Notes: generated by a model from the letters alone, not told the origin. A stretch of 64,000 nt of DNA from an uncultured Christensenellaceae bacterium (GCA_910586625.1 CAJUIZ010000004.1:62001-126000); one strand, 5' to 3'; shown: positions 1 through 9,018, counted from the first letter of the stretch. Numbers and translations are program-made.

Positions 1-2
1 AA

Positions 3-965
3 GGCGGAGCGCCGACGGACGTATGTCCATTCGAATACCGTTCTGTAAAGGGGGATAAAATCTTTTACCCCACTCTCAACCAAGCGCACGACGCTTACTA
101 CCTTCTGTTAGACAAATCGCAACGCTTTACAAGTAAAGCAAAATCCGTTTCGACGATAGTTAAAAACGCAGTTTCGCGTACGGAAAAAAAGCTCGCCATA
201 CAGCGGCAAAGCGTATTGGAAGCGGAAAACCGCGAATTATTCAAGCAATACGGCGACCTGATTTTGTCAAACATCTGGCAAATTAAAGCCGACGACGACA
301 AACTGATTTGCTTCGATTATTACACAAACGCCGAAACGGAGATTCCGCTGGACAAGACGCTTACGCCGCAGCAAAACGCGCAAGCCTACTACAAAAAATA
401 CCGTAAACTGAAGTCGTCCGCAGAACATAACGCCAAGCTTGTCGAAGAAAACGAAAAACTGTTAGAGTATCTTGTTACAATTAAAGAAAGCCTTAAATAC
501 TGCAACGAAGCTGACGACCTTGCTCAAATACGCGAAGAACTGGTAACGCTTGGGCTGATAAAGGAACCGCAAAATAAAAAAAAGTCGGATACGCCGATTA
601 AGCCGCTGCGCTACGAAATAGACGGATACACCGTTTACGTAGGCAAAAACAATGCGCAAAATAACTACGTCACGTTTAAGTCGGCAAAACCGTCCGATAT
701 ATGGCTGCATACGCAGAAAATACACTCGTCGCACGTAATTATAGTAAACGACAGGCAGGGCGAAGTGCCGCTCGATACAATTGTAAAATGCGCGGAAATA
801 TGCGCTTACTATTCGCAGGCGAACGGCGGAGGCAAAATACCCGTAGACTACACCGCCAAAGCCAACGTAAAAAAGCCGCCCAAGGCACCCCTTGGTTACG
901 TTATTTACAATACCTACCAAACGGTTATAGTGGAGCCGAACAGACGGGTAGGCGAGCTGAAATAA
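3..965 (+). CDS. rqcH: RqcH/NFACT ribosome quality-control protein, C-terminal part
   Basis: This is the C-terminal ~320 residues of an NFACT-family protein (RqcH/Rqc2/FbpA). In the family it binds stalled 50S subunits and directs addition of alanine tails to the trapped peptide. The frame is open to the left window edge, so the gene starts outside; a full family member is about 570 aa. Visible are a charged helical (coiled-coil M) region of roughly 100 residues and then the NFACT-R domain, recognisable from VGKNNAQNNYVTFKSAKPSD followed by IWLHTQKIHSSHVII. The N-terminal catalytic-like half cannot be seen. An apparent TTG/ATG-type start near 216 is internal and should not be used. A strong hairpin terminator follows the stop. 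Confidence 0.9.
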   Translation, partial: GGAPTDVCPFEYRSVKGDKIFYPTLNQAHDAYYLLLDKSQRFTSKAKSVSTIVKNAVSRTEKKLAIQRQSVLEAENRELFKQYGDLILSNIWQIKADDDKLICFDYYTNAETEIPLDKTLTPQQNAQAYYKKYRKLKSSAEHNAKLVEENEKLLEYLVTIKESLKYCNEADDLAQIREELVTLGLIKEPQNKKKSDTPIKPLRYEIDGYTVYVGKNNAQNNYVTFKSAKPSDIWLHTQKIHSSHVIIVNDRQGEVPLDTIVKCAEICAYYSQANGGGKIPVDYTAKANVKKPPKAPLGYVIYNTYQTVIVEPNRRVGELK

Positions 966-1000
966 CGCGCTGAGAGCAAAATATAAATCGCCGTAAGACA

Positions 1001-1040
1001 AAAGCGGCGGCTTGATAATGCAAGCCGCCGCTTTAATTTA
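1001..1040 (+). terminator. Rho-independent terminator after rqcH
   Basis: A perfect 14-bp stem (1001-1014 with 1021-1034, arm AAAGCGGCGGCTTG) encloses a 6-nt loop and is followed by an AT-rich tract. It separates rqcH from the convergent minus-strand operon and may act in both directions. Confidence 0.85.
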
Positions 1041-1110
1041 TAATTGTGTTATCCGTTTATTTTGTAATCGGTTAAAACGAATTACATTACAAGCACGATA
1101 ACCGTTCTTA

Positions 1111-1233
1111 CTACAATTCCTTATGATTTACTCCGCAAACGAAGCATTTCTCTTCGTAGTCGTCCATTTGATACCCGTAGGTACAGTATTGACAATTTAT
1201 CCGCGATGAATAAGGTATAATACCGCCATTGCT
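1111..1233 (-). other. Possible small zinc-ribbon reading frame overlapping the end of the pyrB-like gene
   Basis: In the -1 frame relative to the pyrB-like gene, an open frame runs past that gene's TAA stop (1197-1199) to a TAG at 1111-1113. It reads NCQYCTYGYQMDDYEEKCFV then CGVNHKEL, a CxxC-x12-CxxC zinc-ribbon-like pattern. No ATG, GTG or TTG start is seen in the stretch checked; only an internal ATG giving 18 residues exists. It could be a -1 frameshift extension, a decayed gene fragment or chance. I list it as a frame, not a confirmed gene. Confidence 0.3.
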
Positions 1234-2033
1234 ACGGAAACGTAGCTTACGTCCCGCGCGGCGACAGCGTTGTACGGATAATCCTTGACGCCGATACGGT
1301 CCACCACGCTGTCCGTACCTAAAAGCGGACAGTTGATACGCGCTTTATCCATCAACGCTTCGGATATTCCCCCTGCCGTACCGTAATACTTTGCGGGAGC
1401 GGAAAAGGGCGACAAGCCTATGTCGATGACCGCGTCGGCTCCGGCAAACGCCGACTCCGCCTTGTCGATTACTATTCCTTTACGCTGCGTTGCAAAATCG
1501 TCTGCGGGCAAATACCACAACAGAGTAGAGCCGTATTGCTGCAGGCAGTAAGCCAACTCGTTTAATTTGTTGGTTTCCTTGTTGCCAACTGCCAAAACAG
1601 ACAGATTTTGCAAACCGTCCAATTTTCCGTTTAGCGTCATAAGGTCGGCAAGCGCGCCTATCGGGTCGTACTGACCGGAGCCGCCGTTGATTACGCCGCA
1701 CTTACTTTTACTTGCGAAAGTTTTGGCAAGATTGTCGTTTTCGCAGGATATGACAACTACGTTTGCGCCCATATTGTCCAACAGACGGCACTGCTCGTAC
1801 AAATCTTCCGCGCCGAATACGGGACAAGCCGTCCCCGACAAGTAGCCTGCGGCAAGCGAAAACGCCGTAGACGAAGCACAGGGCTTATCCCATACTCCCG
1901 CAACAGTACTGCCGATAAGCTGCGGTCCCTTCTTGTAGCTGTTGGTTACAATACGGCGCATCTGTGCGGCGATTTCCAAAATGTTGTTTATTTCGTTTTT
2001 GTTTAAGTCCGTTAAAGACAGAAGATGCTTCAT
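1197..2033 (-). CDS. Aspartate carbamoyltransferase-like protein, catalytic motifs missing
   Basis: The 278-residue product has the length and overall pattern of the aspartate/ornithine carbamoyltransferase fold. It sits after lspA and rluD, where pyrB often lies in Bacillota. The carbamoyl-phosphate motif (normally PSTRTR) reads PCASST, and the usual HPxQ motif appears as DPIG inside GSGQYDPIGALADLMTL. No HPLPR-like motif is seen; the region reads IGLSPFSAPAKYYG. I therefore infer a non-catalytic or repurposed paralogue, although a very divergent enzyme is possible. The ATG overlaps the rluD stop (ATGA), so translation is coupled. No regulatory pyrI gene is adjacent. Confidence 0.7.
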   Translation of the reverse strand: MKHLLSLTDLNKNEINNILEIAAQMRRIVTNSYKKGPQLIGSTVAGVWDKPCASSTAFSLAAGYLSGTACPVFGAEDLYEQCRLLDNMGANVVVISCENDNLAKTFASKSKCGVINGGSGQYDPIGALADLMTLNGKLDGLQNLSVLAVGNKETNKLNELAYCLQQYGSTLLWYLPADDFATQRKGIVIDKAESAFAGADAVIDIGLSPFSAPAKYYGTAGGISEALMDKARINCPLLGTDSVVDRIGVKDYPYNAVAARDVSYVSVAMAVLYLIHRG

Positions 2034-2950
2034 AAAGTCTCCTTGGATTTATTTCTAAGCGTTGCTAAAACTTTTTCAAAATAATCGGGCAGCGGCGCGG
2101 TAAAGCTCATACGCTCGCCCGAAACGGGGTGAGTAAATTCCAACCTTTGCGCGTGCAGCAACTGTCCGCTAAGATTAAAACGGCAGTTTTTGAAGCCGTA
2201 CGTTTTGTCTCCTACAACGGGATGCCCCAAGTGTTTTGCGTGTACGCGTATCTGATGAGTACGTCCAGTTTTAAGCTCGAAGCGTACGAGAGTGTACGCG
2301 CCGTACCGTTCCAACACTTCGTAGTGAGTTACGGCGTTTCGTCCGTCCGCCACTACGTCCATTTTTTTGCGGTCAATCTTGCTGCGGCCGATGGGCTTAT
2401 CGATAACGCCGTTATCCGACTTGACGTTGCCTTCCAAAAGAGCGAGATATATGCGGCGGCAATCTTTACACTGAATCTGCCGCTGCAGCTCAACATGGGC
2501 GAAGTCGTTTTTCGCAACGACCAACAAGCCGCTGGTATCCTTGTCCAGTCGGTGGACTATTCCGGGGCGGAGCACGCCGTTGATACCCGACAAGTCCGTG
2601 ATATTGTACAACAGCGCGTTGACAAGAGTGTCGGTATTGACGCCGTTTGCAGGATGAACAGTCAGTCCCTGCTGCTTGTTGATTACCGCAATATCCGCGT
2701 CCTGATACACTATGTCGATAGGAATGTCCTGCGCGGGAACGTCCAGTTCCGTTTCGTCGGGCAAAGTTACGATAATGACCGAATCCTGCGTTACTTCCGC
2801 CGAAGGCTTGGTTACGATTTGCCCGTTTACGGTTACCGAGCAACCTTCTATCAGCCTTTGCGCGCGGCTGCGCGTTATCCCGCCGTTATCCGAAACGCAA
2901 ACGTCCAAGCGGCGGTAGTAAGAATCAGCCGTTAGATTTATCGTTTTCAT
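2030..2950 (-). CDS. rluD: Large-subunit rRNA pseudouridine synthase, RluD family
   Basis: The 306-aa protein has an N-terminal S4 RNA-binding domain (about residues 12-60) and a pseudouridine synthase domain with the catalytic motif HRLDKDTSGLLVVAKN, whose Asp is the nucleophile. A second conserved stretch, LKTGRTHQIRVHAKHLGHPV, is typical of RluA/RluD enzymes. The family isomerises uridines in helix 69 of 23S rRNA; the exact target cannot be read here. The start lies 26 nt inside lspA and the stop overlaps the downstream pyrB-like start, so it is an internal operon gene. Confidence 0.92.
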   Translation of the reverse strand: MKTINLTADSYYRRLDVCVSDNGGITRSRAQRLIEGCSVTVNGQIVTKPSAEVTQDSVIIVTLPDETELDVPAQDIPIDIVYQDADIAVINKQQGLTVHPANGVNTDTLVNALLYNITDLSGINGVLRPGIVHRLDKDTSGLLVVAKNDFAHVELQRQIQCKDCRRIYLALLEGNVKSDNGVIDKPIGRSKIDRKKMDVVADGRNAVTHYEVLERYGAYTLVRFELKTGRTHQIRVHAKHLGHPVVGDKTYGFKNCRFNLSGQLLHAQRLEFTHPVSGERMSFTAPLPDYFEKVLATLRNKSKETL

Positions 2951-3620
2951 CTTGCTGCTCCGCTTCGTCTTGCGGTTGAATTGAAATAGGCTCGTTCGGC
3001 TGTGCGCCGTCGGCGGCGTCTTCGCGAGTTATTTCATCGGAAGGACTTGTTTGAACGCCGTCCTTCGCCTTTTTGCGTTCGGCAAGTAACATAGCGAGCA
3101 AACTGTCGGGATCGAAAAACACTATCGCCAGCAAGGCTAATATTACGCCCACAACCAAAAAGCTGTCCGCCATATTGAATATGCCGAAGAAATTTTCCAC
3201 GCGTACAAAGTCGCGCACTGCGCCTGTGAAAAAGCCATCCTTGGCAAGAAAAAGTCTGTCTATCGCGTTACCCAACGTTCCGCCGATAATAAAGGAGAAC
3301 GCCACCTGCCCCCATACGCTGCGCGTACGGCTGCGGTACAGCATATATCCGAATACGGGCAGTCCCACAACCGTCATTACGAAGAACAAAATATTGCGCC
3401 CCTTCATACCGGAAAAAATACCGCCCGTTGCCCCGTCGTTTGTAGTCCACACAAGCGTGAGCCAATCGCCCAATATGCGTATTCGATGCCCTTCGGCATT
3501 GGCTACCGCTATCTCGATAAAATGCTTTGTCAACTGGTCGATAATTACGCACACGACTATTACGCCGACGTAAATCAGCCAAAATATCCAAGGTCTTAAA
3601 TTGTTTATCCGTTGTTTCAT
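2925..3620 (-). CDS. lspA: Lipoprotein signal peptidase II
   Basis: A membrane aspartyl protease that removes signal peptides from prolipoproteins after lipid attachment. The 231-aa protein has four predicted membrane segments. The conserved motifs are DQLTK near TM1, the catalytic Asp in GTLGNAIDRL, and the second catalytic Asp in FNMADSFLV. It is longer than the usual ~160 aa because of a hydrophilic tail of about 55 residues rich in acidic residues and Gln (QPQDEAEQQDENDKSNG at the end). The tail overlaps the start of rluD in another frame. The gene lies 6 nt after the M28 peptidase gene. Confidence 0.93.
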   Translation of the reverse strand: MKQRINNLRPWIFWLIYVGVIVVCVIIDQLTKHFIEIAVANAEGHRIRILGDWLTLVWTTNDGATGGIFSGMKGRNILFFVMTVVGLPVFGYMLYRSRTRSVWGQVAFSFIIGGTLGNAIDRLFLAKDGFFTGAVRDFVRVENFFGIFNMADSFLVVGVILALLAIVFFDPDSLLAMLLAERKKAKDGVQTSPSDEITREDAADGAQPNEPISIQPQDEAEQQDENDKSNG

Positions 3621-3626
3621 AATAAT

Positions 3627-4862
3627 TTATTTCTTTTTGTCGTCGAATGTAAAAACATCTTCCGCAGGCGGGTTGCCGCCGTCAGTCTTTTTATCGCCGA
3701 AAGCGAAAATATTTTCCGCCTGCGGAGTGGAAAATACGCTGTTATTCTTGACTTCCGCCGTACCTAAAATAGCGTTCTTTTGCAGCTTGCGATAATACAA
3801 AACCGCCAAAACCACCAAAATTGCGAATACTACCGCGCAAACAAGCCGCGCCCACCAAGGCTGATACCATACTTTTAGATTGACTAACTGCGCGCGCTGA
3901 TTGACAGCTACCGTTACGAATTCGTCGTCCAATACCGTTTGCTCGACGCTGTTTACTACGGCGTTGATTTTGTCGACAAACTGCGCGCCGTTGTATTTGT
4001 CCAAATTGTCAAAAGTGTCCTGCGCGGAGTTCATAACGTTTTTATTCGGATCTTTGCTTTCGGCGTAATTCCACGGTTTCGCGTCGTACGTACCCGAAAA
4101 AAACAATGCTGTGGGAATACCCGCCAAACGGAAAGGCGTGTGGTCGGAGTTCTGCGGAATCTCCGTATATCCGTAATAATAATTAGCAAGGTTAAACGTA
4201 CCCTTGGCGTAAGGTTTTTCTCTTAACATATCCGACTTGCTTGTTATAAGCTCGGCAAGGTCGGTACGTTTGTTTTCGCACCACAAATACAGATTGTCGC
4301 CGTTGGCTATGCTGTCTAAATTGAACATTACGAGCGTGTTGTCGATATCCGTTTGCGTCATAGCGGCAAGAAAACTTTGCGAGCCTACAAACCCCGATTC
4401 TTCGGCGTCGAACAGCACAAACCGAACGTCGATCGGTAGCACGTCGGATTTGTAAAGCCTTTGCATAATCATAAGCGCAGCCGCCACTCCCGCGGCGTTA
4501 TCGCCCGCGCCCTGACCTTCGGCGTCGTAATGCGCGCCGATAATAATCTGTTTGCCGCAAGAAACCTTGGCAGGCAGCAAAACCGACACATTGTAGCCGA
4601 ACGTATCGACCAAAGTAAAACGCTGTACTTCGGCAGTAATACCGCCGTCGGTAAGTTCTCCGATTTTGTTTTGAAGCCAGATTGCAGTTTGCTCGTTCTT
4701 GCCCGCTTGACGGTCGGGAATTTCGTCGCATATTTCCTTGACAAGAGTATACGCCTGACTGCTTTTATAATCCGCGGCGGAAGTTTCGGCAAAAGCCGCC
4801 GTCGTAATCGAACAGGTTAGGACGATACTTATAACGATTGCAAATAAAACCGCCTTCTTCAT
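3627..4862 (-). CDS. Exported M28-family metallopeptidase with C-terminal membrane anchor
   Basis: The 411-aa product has a signal peptide (MKKAVLFAIVISIVLTCSIT then TAAFA) and a zinc aminopeptidase domain of the M28 type. Candidate ligands and catalytic residues are visible in GAHYDAEGQGAGDNAAGVAA (His, Asp), DAEESGFVGSQSFL (Glu pair), NLDSIANGD (Asp) and HTPFRLAGIPTALFF (His). A single membrane segment near residue 345 (LVCAVVFAILVVLAVLYY) precedes a short cytoplasmic tail. It probably trims peptides outside the membrane. Its start overlaps the stop of the upstream membrane-protein gene (ATGA), so the two may function together. Confidence 0.85.
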   Translation of the reverse strand: MKKAVLFAIVISIVLTCSITTAAFAETSAADYKSSQAYTLVKEICDEIPDRQAGKNEQTAIWLQNKIGELTDGGITAEVQRFTLVDTFGYNVSVLLPAKVSCGKQIIIGAHYDAEGQGAGDNAAGVAAALMIMQRLYKSDVLPIDVRFVLFDAEESGFVGSQSFLAAMTQTDIDNTLVMFNLDSIANGDNLYLWCENKRTDLAELITSKSDMLREKPYAKGTFNLANYYYGYTEIPQNSDHTPFRLAGIPTALFFSGTYDAKPWNYAESKDPNKNVMNSAQDTFDNLDKYNGAQFVDKINAVVNSVEQTVLDDEFVTVAVNQRAQLVNLKVWYQPWWARLVCAVVFAILVVLAVLYYRKLQKNAILGTAEVKNNSVFSTPQAENIFAFGDKKTDGGNPPAEDVFTFDDKKK

Positions 4863-5398
4863 AATATCTCCAAAAAGAATATCAACGCCGCCGAAACAAC
4901 AACGTAGTATTTGAAATAGTTGACTACGGTTACGTCGTTAAAGTACAATCTTACCGTAACCCTGTAAAATGCAAAGCAGCAGCACACCGACACGACAAAG
5001 GGGAACAGTACGCCGCCCCATACGAGAAGCAACGGCGTTGCAAGATTTATCAAATTAAGCAACCCGTTAGCGAAAAATCCTATTGTAAAAAACAGCAGCA
5101 GCAACAATCTGTACTCGGCGCGCGGCACTGAATGAATCTTTGCCAAATTAAGAAACACATCGGACAAAAACGGTATCAATAGCATCAAAACCGCTCCCAT
5201 AAGCGCAGCCGAAGAAAGAGACAGCAACAGCACGCCCACTCCGCTTATATCGAGAGTTCCGCCCGTTATCGACTGAAAACTCATATTGTACGCCACGCCT
5301 AAAAAGCGCTGCCAATTGCAAAACACAAACGCCAATACGAAAGCTATCCGCACCAGCACGTTTGACAAATTGTAGTTGGCTCGTAATTTGTTAAACAC
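4859..5398 (-). CDS. Uncharacterised multi-pass membrane protein
   Basis: The 179-aa protein has about five hydrophobic segments (around residues 14-32, 50-78, 96-115, 120-145 and 160-178) with few charged residues between them. I recognise no family; the layout loosely recalls Yip1-type integral membrane proteins. It lies 12 nt after holA and overlaps the M28 peptidase start by 4 nt, so it is co-translated with that exported peptidase. No catalytic motif is visible. Confidence 0.7.
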   Translation of the reverse strand: MFNKLRANYNLSNVLVRIAFVLAFVFCNWQRFLGVAYNMSFQSITGGTLDISGVGVLLLSLSSAALMGAVLMLLIPFLSDVFLNLAKIHSVPRAEYRLLLLLFFTIGFFANGLLNLINLATPLLLVWGGVLFPFVVSVCCCFAFYRVTVRLYFNDVTVVNYFKYYVVVSAALIFFLEIL

Positions 5399-5410
5399 AA
5401 CAGTTTCTCC

Positions 5411-6364
5411 TTATAAAGACACAAGCTGCATAATAAGCGCATTCATCACTTCGTTTTCGTCCAAAAACGCTTTGAGCTTCAAGTCGGCTTGTTCGAAATA
5501 TTTCAGCGCTTTATTCAGTTGCATAGGCTTGTAGCGTTTTGCGGTATCCTTGGCAAAGCCGACAGCCGCAGACTTGACGTTGAGATAATTCGCCGTTTCT
5601 TCGGTAGAAAAATCCGAAGTTTTGACGTAATAAACGCGGCGGTAAAAATTATACAGCAAAGCGAACAGCGAACGCGCTTCTTCGCCGCGGGTAAGCAATC
5701 CGCGGTAAGTTTCCACCGCCTTGCCCGCGTTTTTGTCGGCTATCAGCTGCGACAAATCGTATACTACGTACTCCGCGTCTTTGTGCACCAGCCGTTCTAC
5801 CGACTCGTTGGAAAACTCGCCGTAATCGAGCAGCTTTTGCGTTTCGACGGACACGCGGGACATATCGTTAAGACAATAAACCGCCAACTTCTCGGCGCAC
5901 AGCTTGTCCACAGACACTTGACTGCGCTTGCAGAAAGACAAAATCCATTTGGTAACGCTGTCCTTATCCAAGTGATTGCAGTTGACCTTTTCTACGCCTT
6001 CGACGTCGAAGCCCTTGTCCGAATCGGTTACAAAAACAAGACAAAAGTCGCCGTCGTATCGCTTTAACAGCTCGGCGAGCCGCTTCTGTTCTGCCTTGAG
6101 CTTTGCGCCTTCGGAAAAAGCGAATCCTTCGCACACCACAAGCTTTTTATCGGCAAAAAGCCCCCGAGTCATACACGCAATCTCCATTTCAGCAATACTC
6201 GGCGATTCCAAGCGATCGACCGAAAAGCCGTCGTCGACAACGCCCGACGCTTCGCATACGTAGCTGACCGCTCTGCGCTTTACCCAATCGTCGTTACCGT
6301 ACAGGCACAGACAAGGGTAGTCGTTGTTTTTGAGTTTTTCTTTGAGTTCGAGAAACCTTATCAC
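5411..6364 (-). CDS. holA: DNA polymerase III delta subunit (clamp loader)
   Basis: The 317-aa protein matches HolA in length and pattern. It starts with a P-loop-like but nucleotide-free segment (CLCLYGNDDWVKRRAVSYV). The middle contains LFADKKLVVCEG, and the C-terminal collar helices include GEEARSLFALLYNFYRRVYY. HolA opens the beta sliding clamp. The start is GTG, supported by the GGGGGG-type ribosome-binding site a few bases upstream. holA next to comEA/comEC is a common arrangement in Bacillota. It lies 10 nt after comEC. Confidence 0.87.
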   Translation of the reverse strand: MIRFLELKEKLKNNDYPCLCLYGNDDWVKRRAVSYVCEASGVVDDGFSVDRLESPSIAEMEIACMTRGLFADKKLVVCEGFAFSEGAKLKAEQKRLAELLKRYDGDFCLVFVTDSDKGFDVEGVEKVNCNHLDKDSVTKWILSFCKRSQVSVDKLCAEKLAVYCLNDMSRVSVETQKLLDYGEFSNESVERLVHKDAEYVVYDLSQLIADKNAGKAVETYRGLLTRGEEARSLFALLYNFYRRVYYVKTSDFSTEETANYLNVKSAAVGFAKDTAKRYKPMQLNKALKYFEQADLKLKAFLDENEVMNALIMQLVSL

Positions 6365-6374
6365 AATATCCCCC

Positions 6375-8516
6375 CTATCTGAATCTGAGTTTTATTGTAC
6401 CACCTTTTTGTTCGATTGTAAAGTTCCCGTACTTATTTGCGCCGTAATTATGGACTCTTGACGTTTGATATCTGCTAAGCGTCGTATGCGCAGCTTCCGA
6501 TTCGACATAATCCGCGTCGGCGAGAGCGTAAACGTCCGCATAATCCACCACGCTTACCAAGTCGGCGGCAAAGGCGGAATCGCCGTATATCAAAGCAACG
6601 TCCAGTTCGCCGCAAGTTACAGTTACGCCTGCCAATACGCCGTTATACAGCGAACGCGTCGTAATAACGCCGCCGCTAACCGTATTCTTGGCTTGCCTGA
6701 CAACGGTAATACCGTTGTCTTTCATAAACTCGTCCGCTTGGGCGTTATAGGAAGAATCCAAAACATACGCCTTGTCTATCGGCAAACAATCCAAAAACAT
6801 CTGCAAATTGCTTAGCTTGCAGGACTTGTAATCGGTAAAATATAAAACGCAAGATTTTACCTTGTACTTTCTTGCGTAGTCCGACGCTTCTGCCGCGGCG
6901 TAAGCGTCGTTAAATTCGCCTACGATTACCATATCCCCGTCCGTCGAAGTAACCGTAACTATGCAATCGTCGTAGCCGTAGCAAACGTATGCTTGATTAT
7001 TCGGCGCGTACTTGACAAACGAAGCGCACACGCAAGCCGCCATAGCCGCAAAACACAGCGAATGGGCAATAACTTTGCCTATTTTGCCAAGATTGACGTA
7101 GCCGCCTGCGATAAAACACCATATAGTGGCGACTATTACGCACAAAGCCGTAGCAAACGCCGTAACGGACGAAAACGGCAGCTCTCCCACGGCAACCGAC
7201 AGCGAATATAAGCCTGTCAAAACCATATCCGCCGAATACAAAACGTAATGGAATACCCACGGAAGAAGCCCGACTAAGCCTACGACGAAAGCGAAAGTTA
7301 CTATTGGAATCGCCACTAAATTTACCAATACCCCGAGAGTCGGAATTTTGCCGAAATTGACAGCTACGGTAAAGACTGTTGACAGCGAACAAGACGCGGA
7401 CAGGGTAAGCGAGTTGACAATATAACGCGCGAAACTCGGTATTCGTCTGCGACGCAAAAATCTGTCCGCCTGCGAATACAGCGCGGCTATACCGAATACG
7501 GACAGTGCGGACAGTTGAAAACCCACGTCGAACAGACTGAACGGCGATAATACGAGTATAACCGCAACCGCCCAAGACAGAGAAGTCAACAAATCGTATC
7601 TGCCGTACGCCGTTCGCGCGCAATAACCGCAACACACCATTATTACCGCCCGAACTACGGACGGTGTGAAATTACAAACGTAAGCGTAAAAAATCAGCGG
7701 AACTGTAACCAACGCCCATTCGACAACGGGACGCAGACGAAAACGTTTGAAAGCGAAACACAAAAGCGCGACAATAAACCCCACGTGCAATCCGCTTACC
7801 GCAAGCAAGTGAATAATACCCGCCTGCGTAAAGTAGTATTCGACGTTGCTCGGCAGATACGAACGATCGCCCGTAAGCAGCGAATAGCCGATTTCGGAAC
7901 ATATCGGCATATAGTCTTGCACCGTTCGGCGGATATAGGCGCGAACGCTCTCGCCCACGTTCATCTTGCCCGCGGACACGCTTGTAACCGTCGCTGAAAG
8001 CATTTCGTAACGAATTCGGTCGCGAAGAAGATACGTTTTGTTTTCCGCTTGAATCGGGTAGACGGAATACAACTCTCCCGTGACGCTGACATTGTCGCCA
8101 ACCGAAATATCTCCGTCGTAGAATACGCCGATTTTCGTACGCCCCCTATAATTGCGTCCGTCGGCGTCTGTGCAATCTTCCAAATAAAACCTATAAAATC
8201 CGTCCGAGCCGTCGCAGTAGTACGCTACTCTGCCGCGCAATTCCACGCGTTCGCCAAACGCTTCGTCGGGAGTTAAATTATTGTATGACAGCTGCGCGAC
8301 GCCGAAGCCCAACAAAAGAAAAACGAGAATAACCGCAAAAACGCGATAAGCTTTACTATGTAAAAAAGCGAAAACAGTTCCGCAAGCCAACAGCATAACC
8401 GCCGAAACAAGCACGAAATAGAAATCGCCGAACAACAACTCGTAAAAAGAAAATATGCCCAAAATTATGCCGACGGCTATAAACAGCGAAACGCGGAAGT
8501 TGACCGTTTTACGCAT
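6375..8516 (-). CDS. comEC: ComEC/Rec2 competence DNA-uptake channel
   Basis: The 713-aa membrane protein carries the N-terminal DUF4131-like region and the competence domain, with the hallmark QAGIIHLLAVSGLHVGFIVA and many membrane helices (roughly residues 230-500). ComEC carries single-stranded DNA across the membrane during transformation. The C-terminal domain (about 510-713) has the position of the usual metallo-beta-lactamase-like domain, but no HxHxDH motif is visible, so the nuclease activity proposed for this domain may be lost. The start overlaps the upstream comEA-like stop by 8 nt. Whether the strain is competent cannot be judged from this pair alone. Confidence 0.88.
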   Translation of the reverse strand: MRKTVNFRVSLFIAVGIILGIFSFYELLFGDFYFVLVSAVMLLACGTVFAFLHSKAYRVFAVILVFLLLGFGVAQLSYNNLTPDEAFGERVELRGRVAYYCDGSDGFYRFYLEDCTDADGRNYRGRTKIGVFYDGDISVGDNVSVTGELYSVYPIQAENKTYLLRDRIRYEMLSATVTSVSAGKMNVGESVRAYIRRTVQDYMPICSEIGYSLLTGDRSYLPSNVEYYFTQAGIIHLLAVSGLHVGFIVALLCFAFKRFRLRPVVEWALVTVPLIFYAYVCNFTPSVVRAVIMVCCGYCARTAYGRYDLLTSLSWAVAVILVLSPFSLFDVGFQLSALSVFGIAALYSQADRFLRRRRIPSFARYIVNSLTLSASCSLSTVFTVAVNFGKIPTLGVLVNLVAIPIVTFAFVVGLVGLLPWVFHYVLYSADMVLTGLYSLSVAVGELPFSSVTAFATALCVIVATIWCFIAGGYVNLGKIGKVIAHSLCFAAMAACVCASFVKYAPNNQAYVCYGYDDCIVTVTSTDGDMVIVGEFNDAYAAAEASDYARKYKVKSCVLYFTDYKSCKLSNLQMFLDCLPIDKAYVLDSSYNAQADEFMKDNGITVVRQAKNTVSGGVITTRSLYNGVLAGVTVTCGELDVALIYGDSAFAADLVSVVDYADVYALADADYVESEAAHTTLSRYQTSRVHNYGANKYGNFTIEQKGGTIKLRFR

Positions 8517-9018
8517 AATCTTGCCTGCTTATAAAAAATTTGTAGTAATTGTCTTCGTAGTCGTCGCCCAACGCTTGCCGAAGAATATCGCGGTTGGTAA
8601 TAGTACCGTTGCTTTCCAAAAAGTCGGCGAGTTTGTTTACGACTCGGTATTCCACGTTCGGTATAGGAATACGCGCGATTATCAACGCTCCGTTTACGTT
8701 GACGCTGTTGTAAACCGCGTTGCCTTCCGTATAATCGACGATTACTTCTAAATTATATGAAGTTATAAAACCCGATAAGTTATCGGGCAAAGCGGATACG
8801 CCGTCTATCACCCCCGCGCAATCGTACAGAGTTGCGTAATCGCTGCCGGCAATAAGAGAAAAACAGCCGTCGTTTTCGACGGCTCCGCTGACATAAATAT
8901 CGTAATAGGTAGGGGCTTGGGAAATAACGTCGCGTTCGACGTAGGTCGCCGAGCAACAGCACAATATAGAACAAGCAACCGTAAGCAAAGCCGTAATCAT
9001 TGCGACGTTTTTCGTCAT
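8509..9018 (-). CDS. ComEA-like SLBB-domain protein
   Basis: I chose the ATG at 9018 because it has a GGGGTG ribosome-binding site about 9 nt upstream; a longer TTG start at 9093 lacks one. The ~169-aa product begins with a membrane/signal segment (MTKNVAMITALLTVACSILC) and continues with an SLBB beta-grasp domain, YDIYVSGAVENDGCFSL, as in ComEA. The C-terminal part (VNVNGALIIARIPIPNVEYR) lies where ComEA has a helix-hairpin-helix DNA-binding motif but matches it poorly. ComEA binds incoming DNA at the membrane. The overlap with comEC supports a role in the same system; DNA binding is unproven. Confidence 0.7.
   Translation of the reverse strand: MTKNVAMITALLTVACSILCCCSATYVERDVISQAPTYYDIYVSGAVENDGCFSLIAGSDYATLYDCAGVIDGVSALPDNLSGFITSYNLEVIVDYTEGNAVYNSVNVNGALIIARIPIPNVEYRVVNKLADFLESNGTITNRDILRQALGDDYEDNYYKFFISRQDYA

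Noticed and set aside
462..1001. Long minus-strand frame over the rqcH gene
   Set aside because: It lies antisense to a recognised NFACT-R domain, has no ribosome-binding site and no known motifs.
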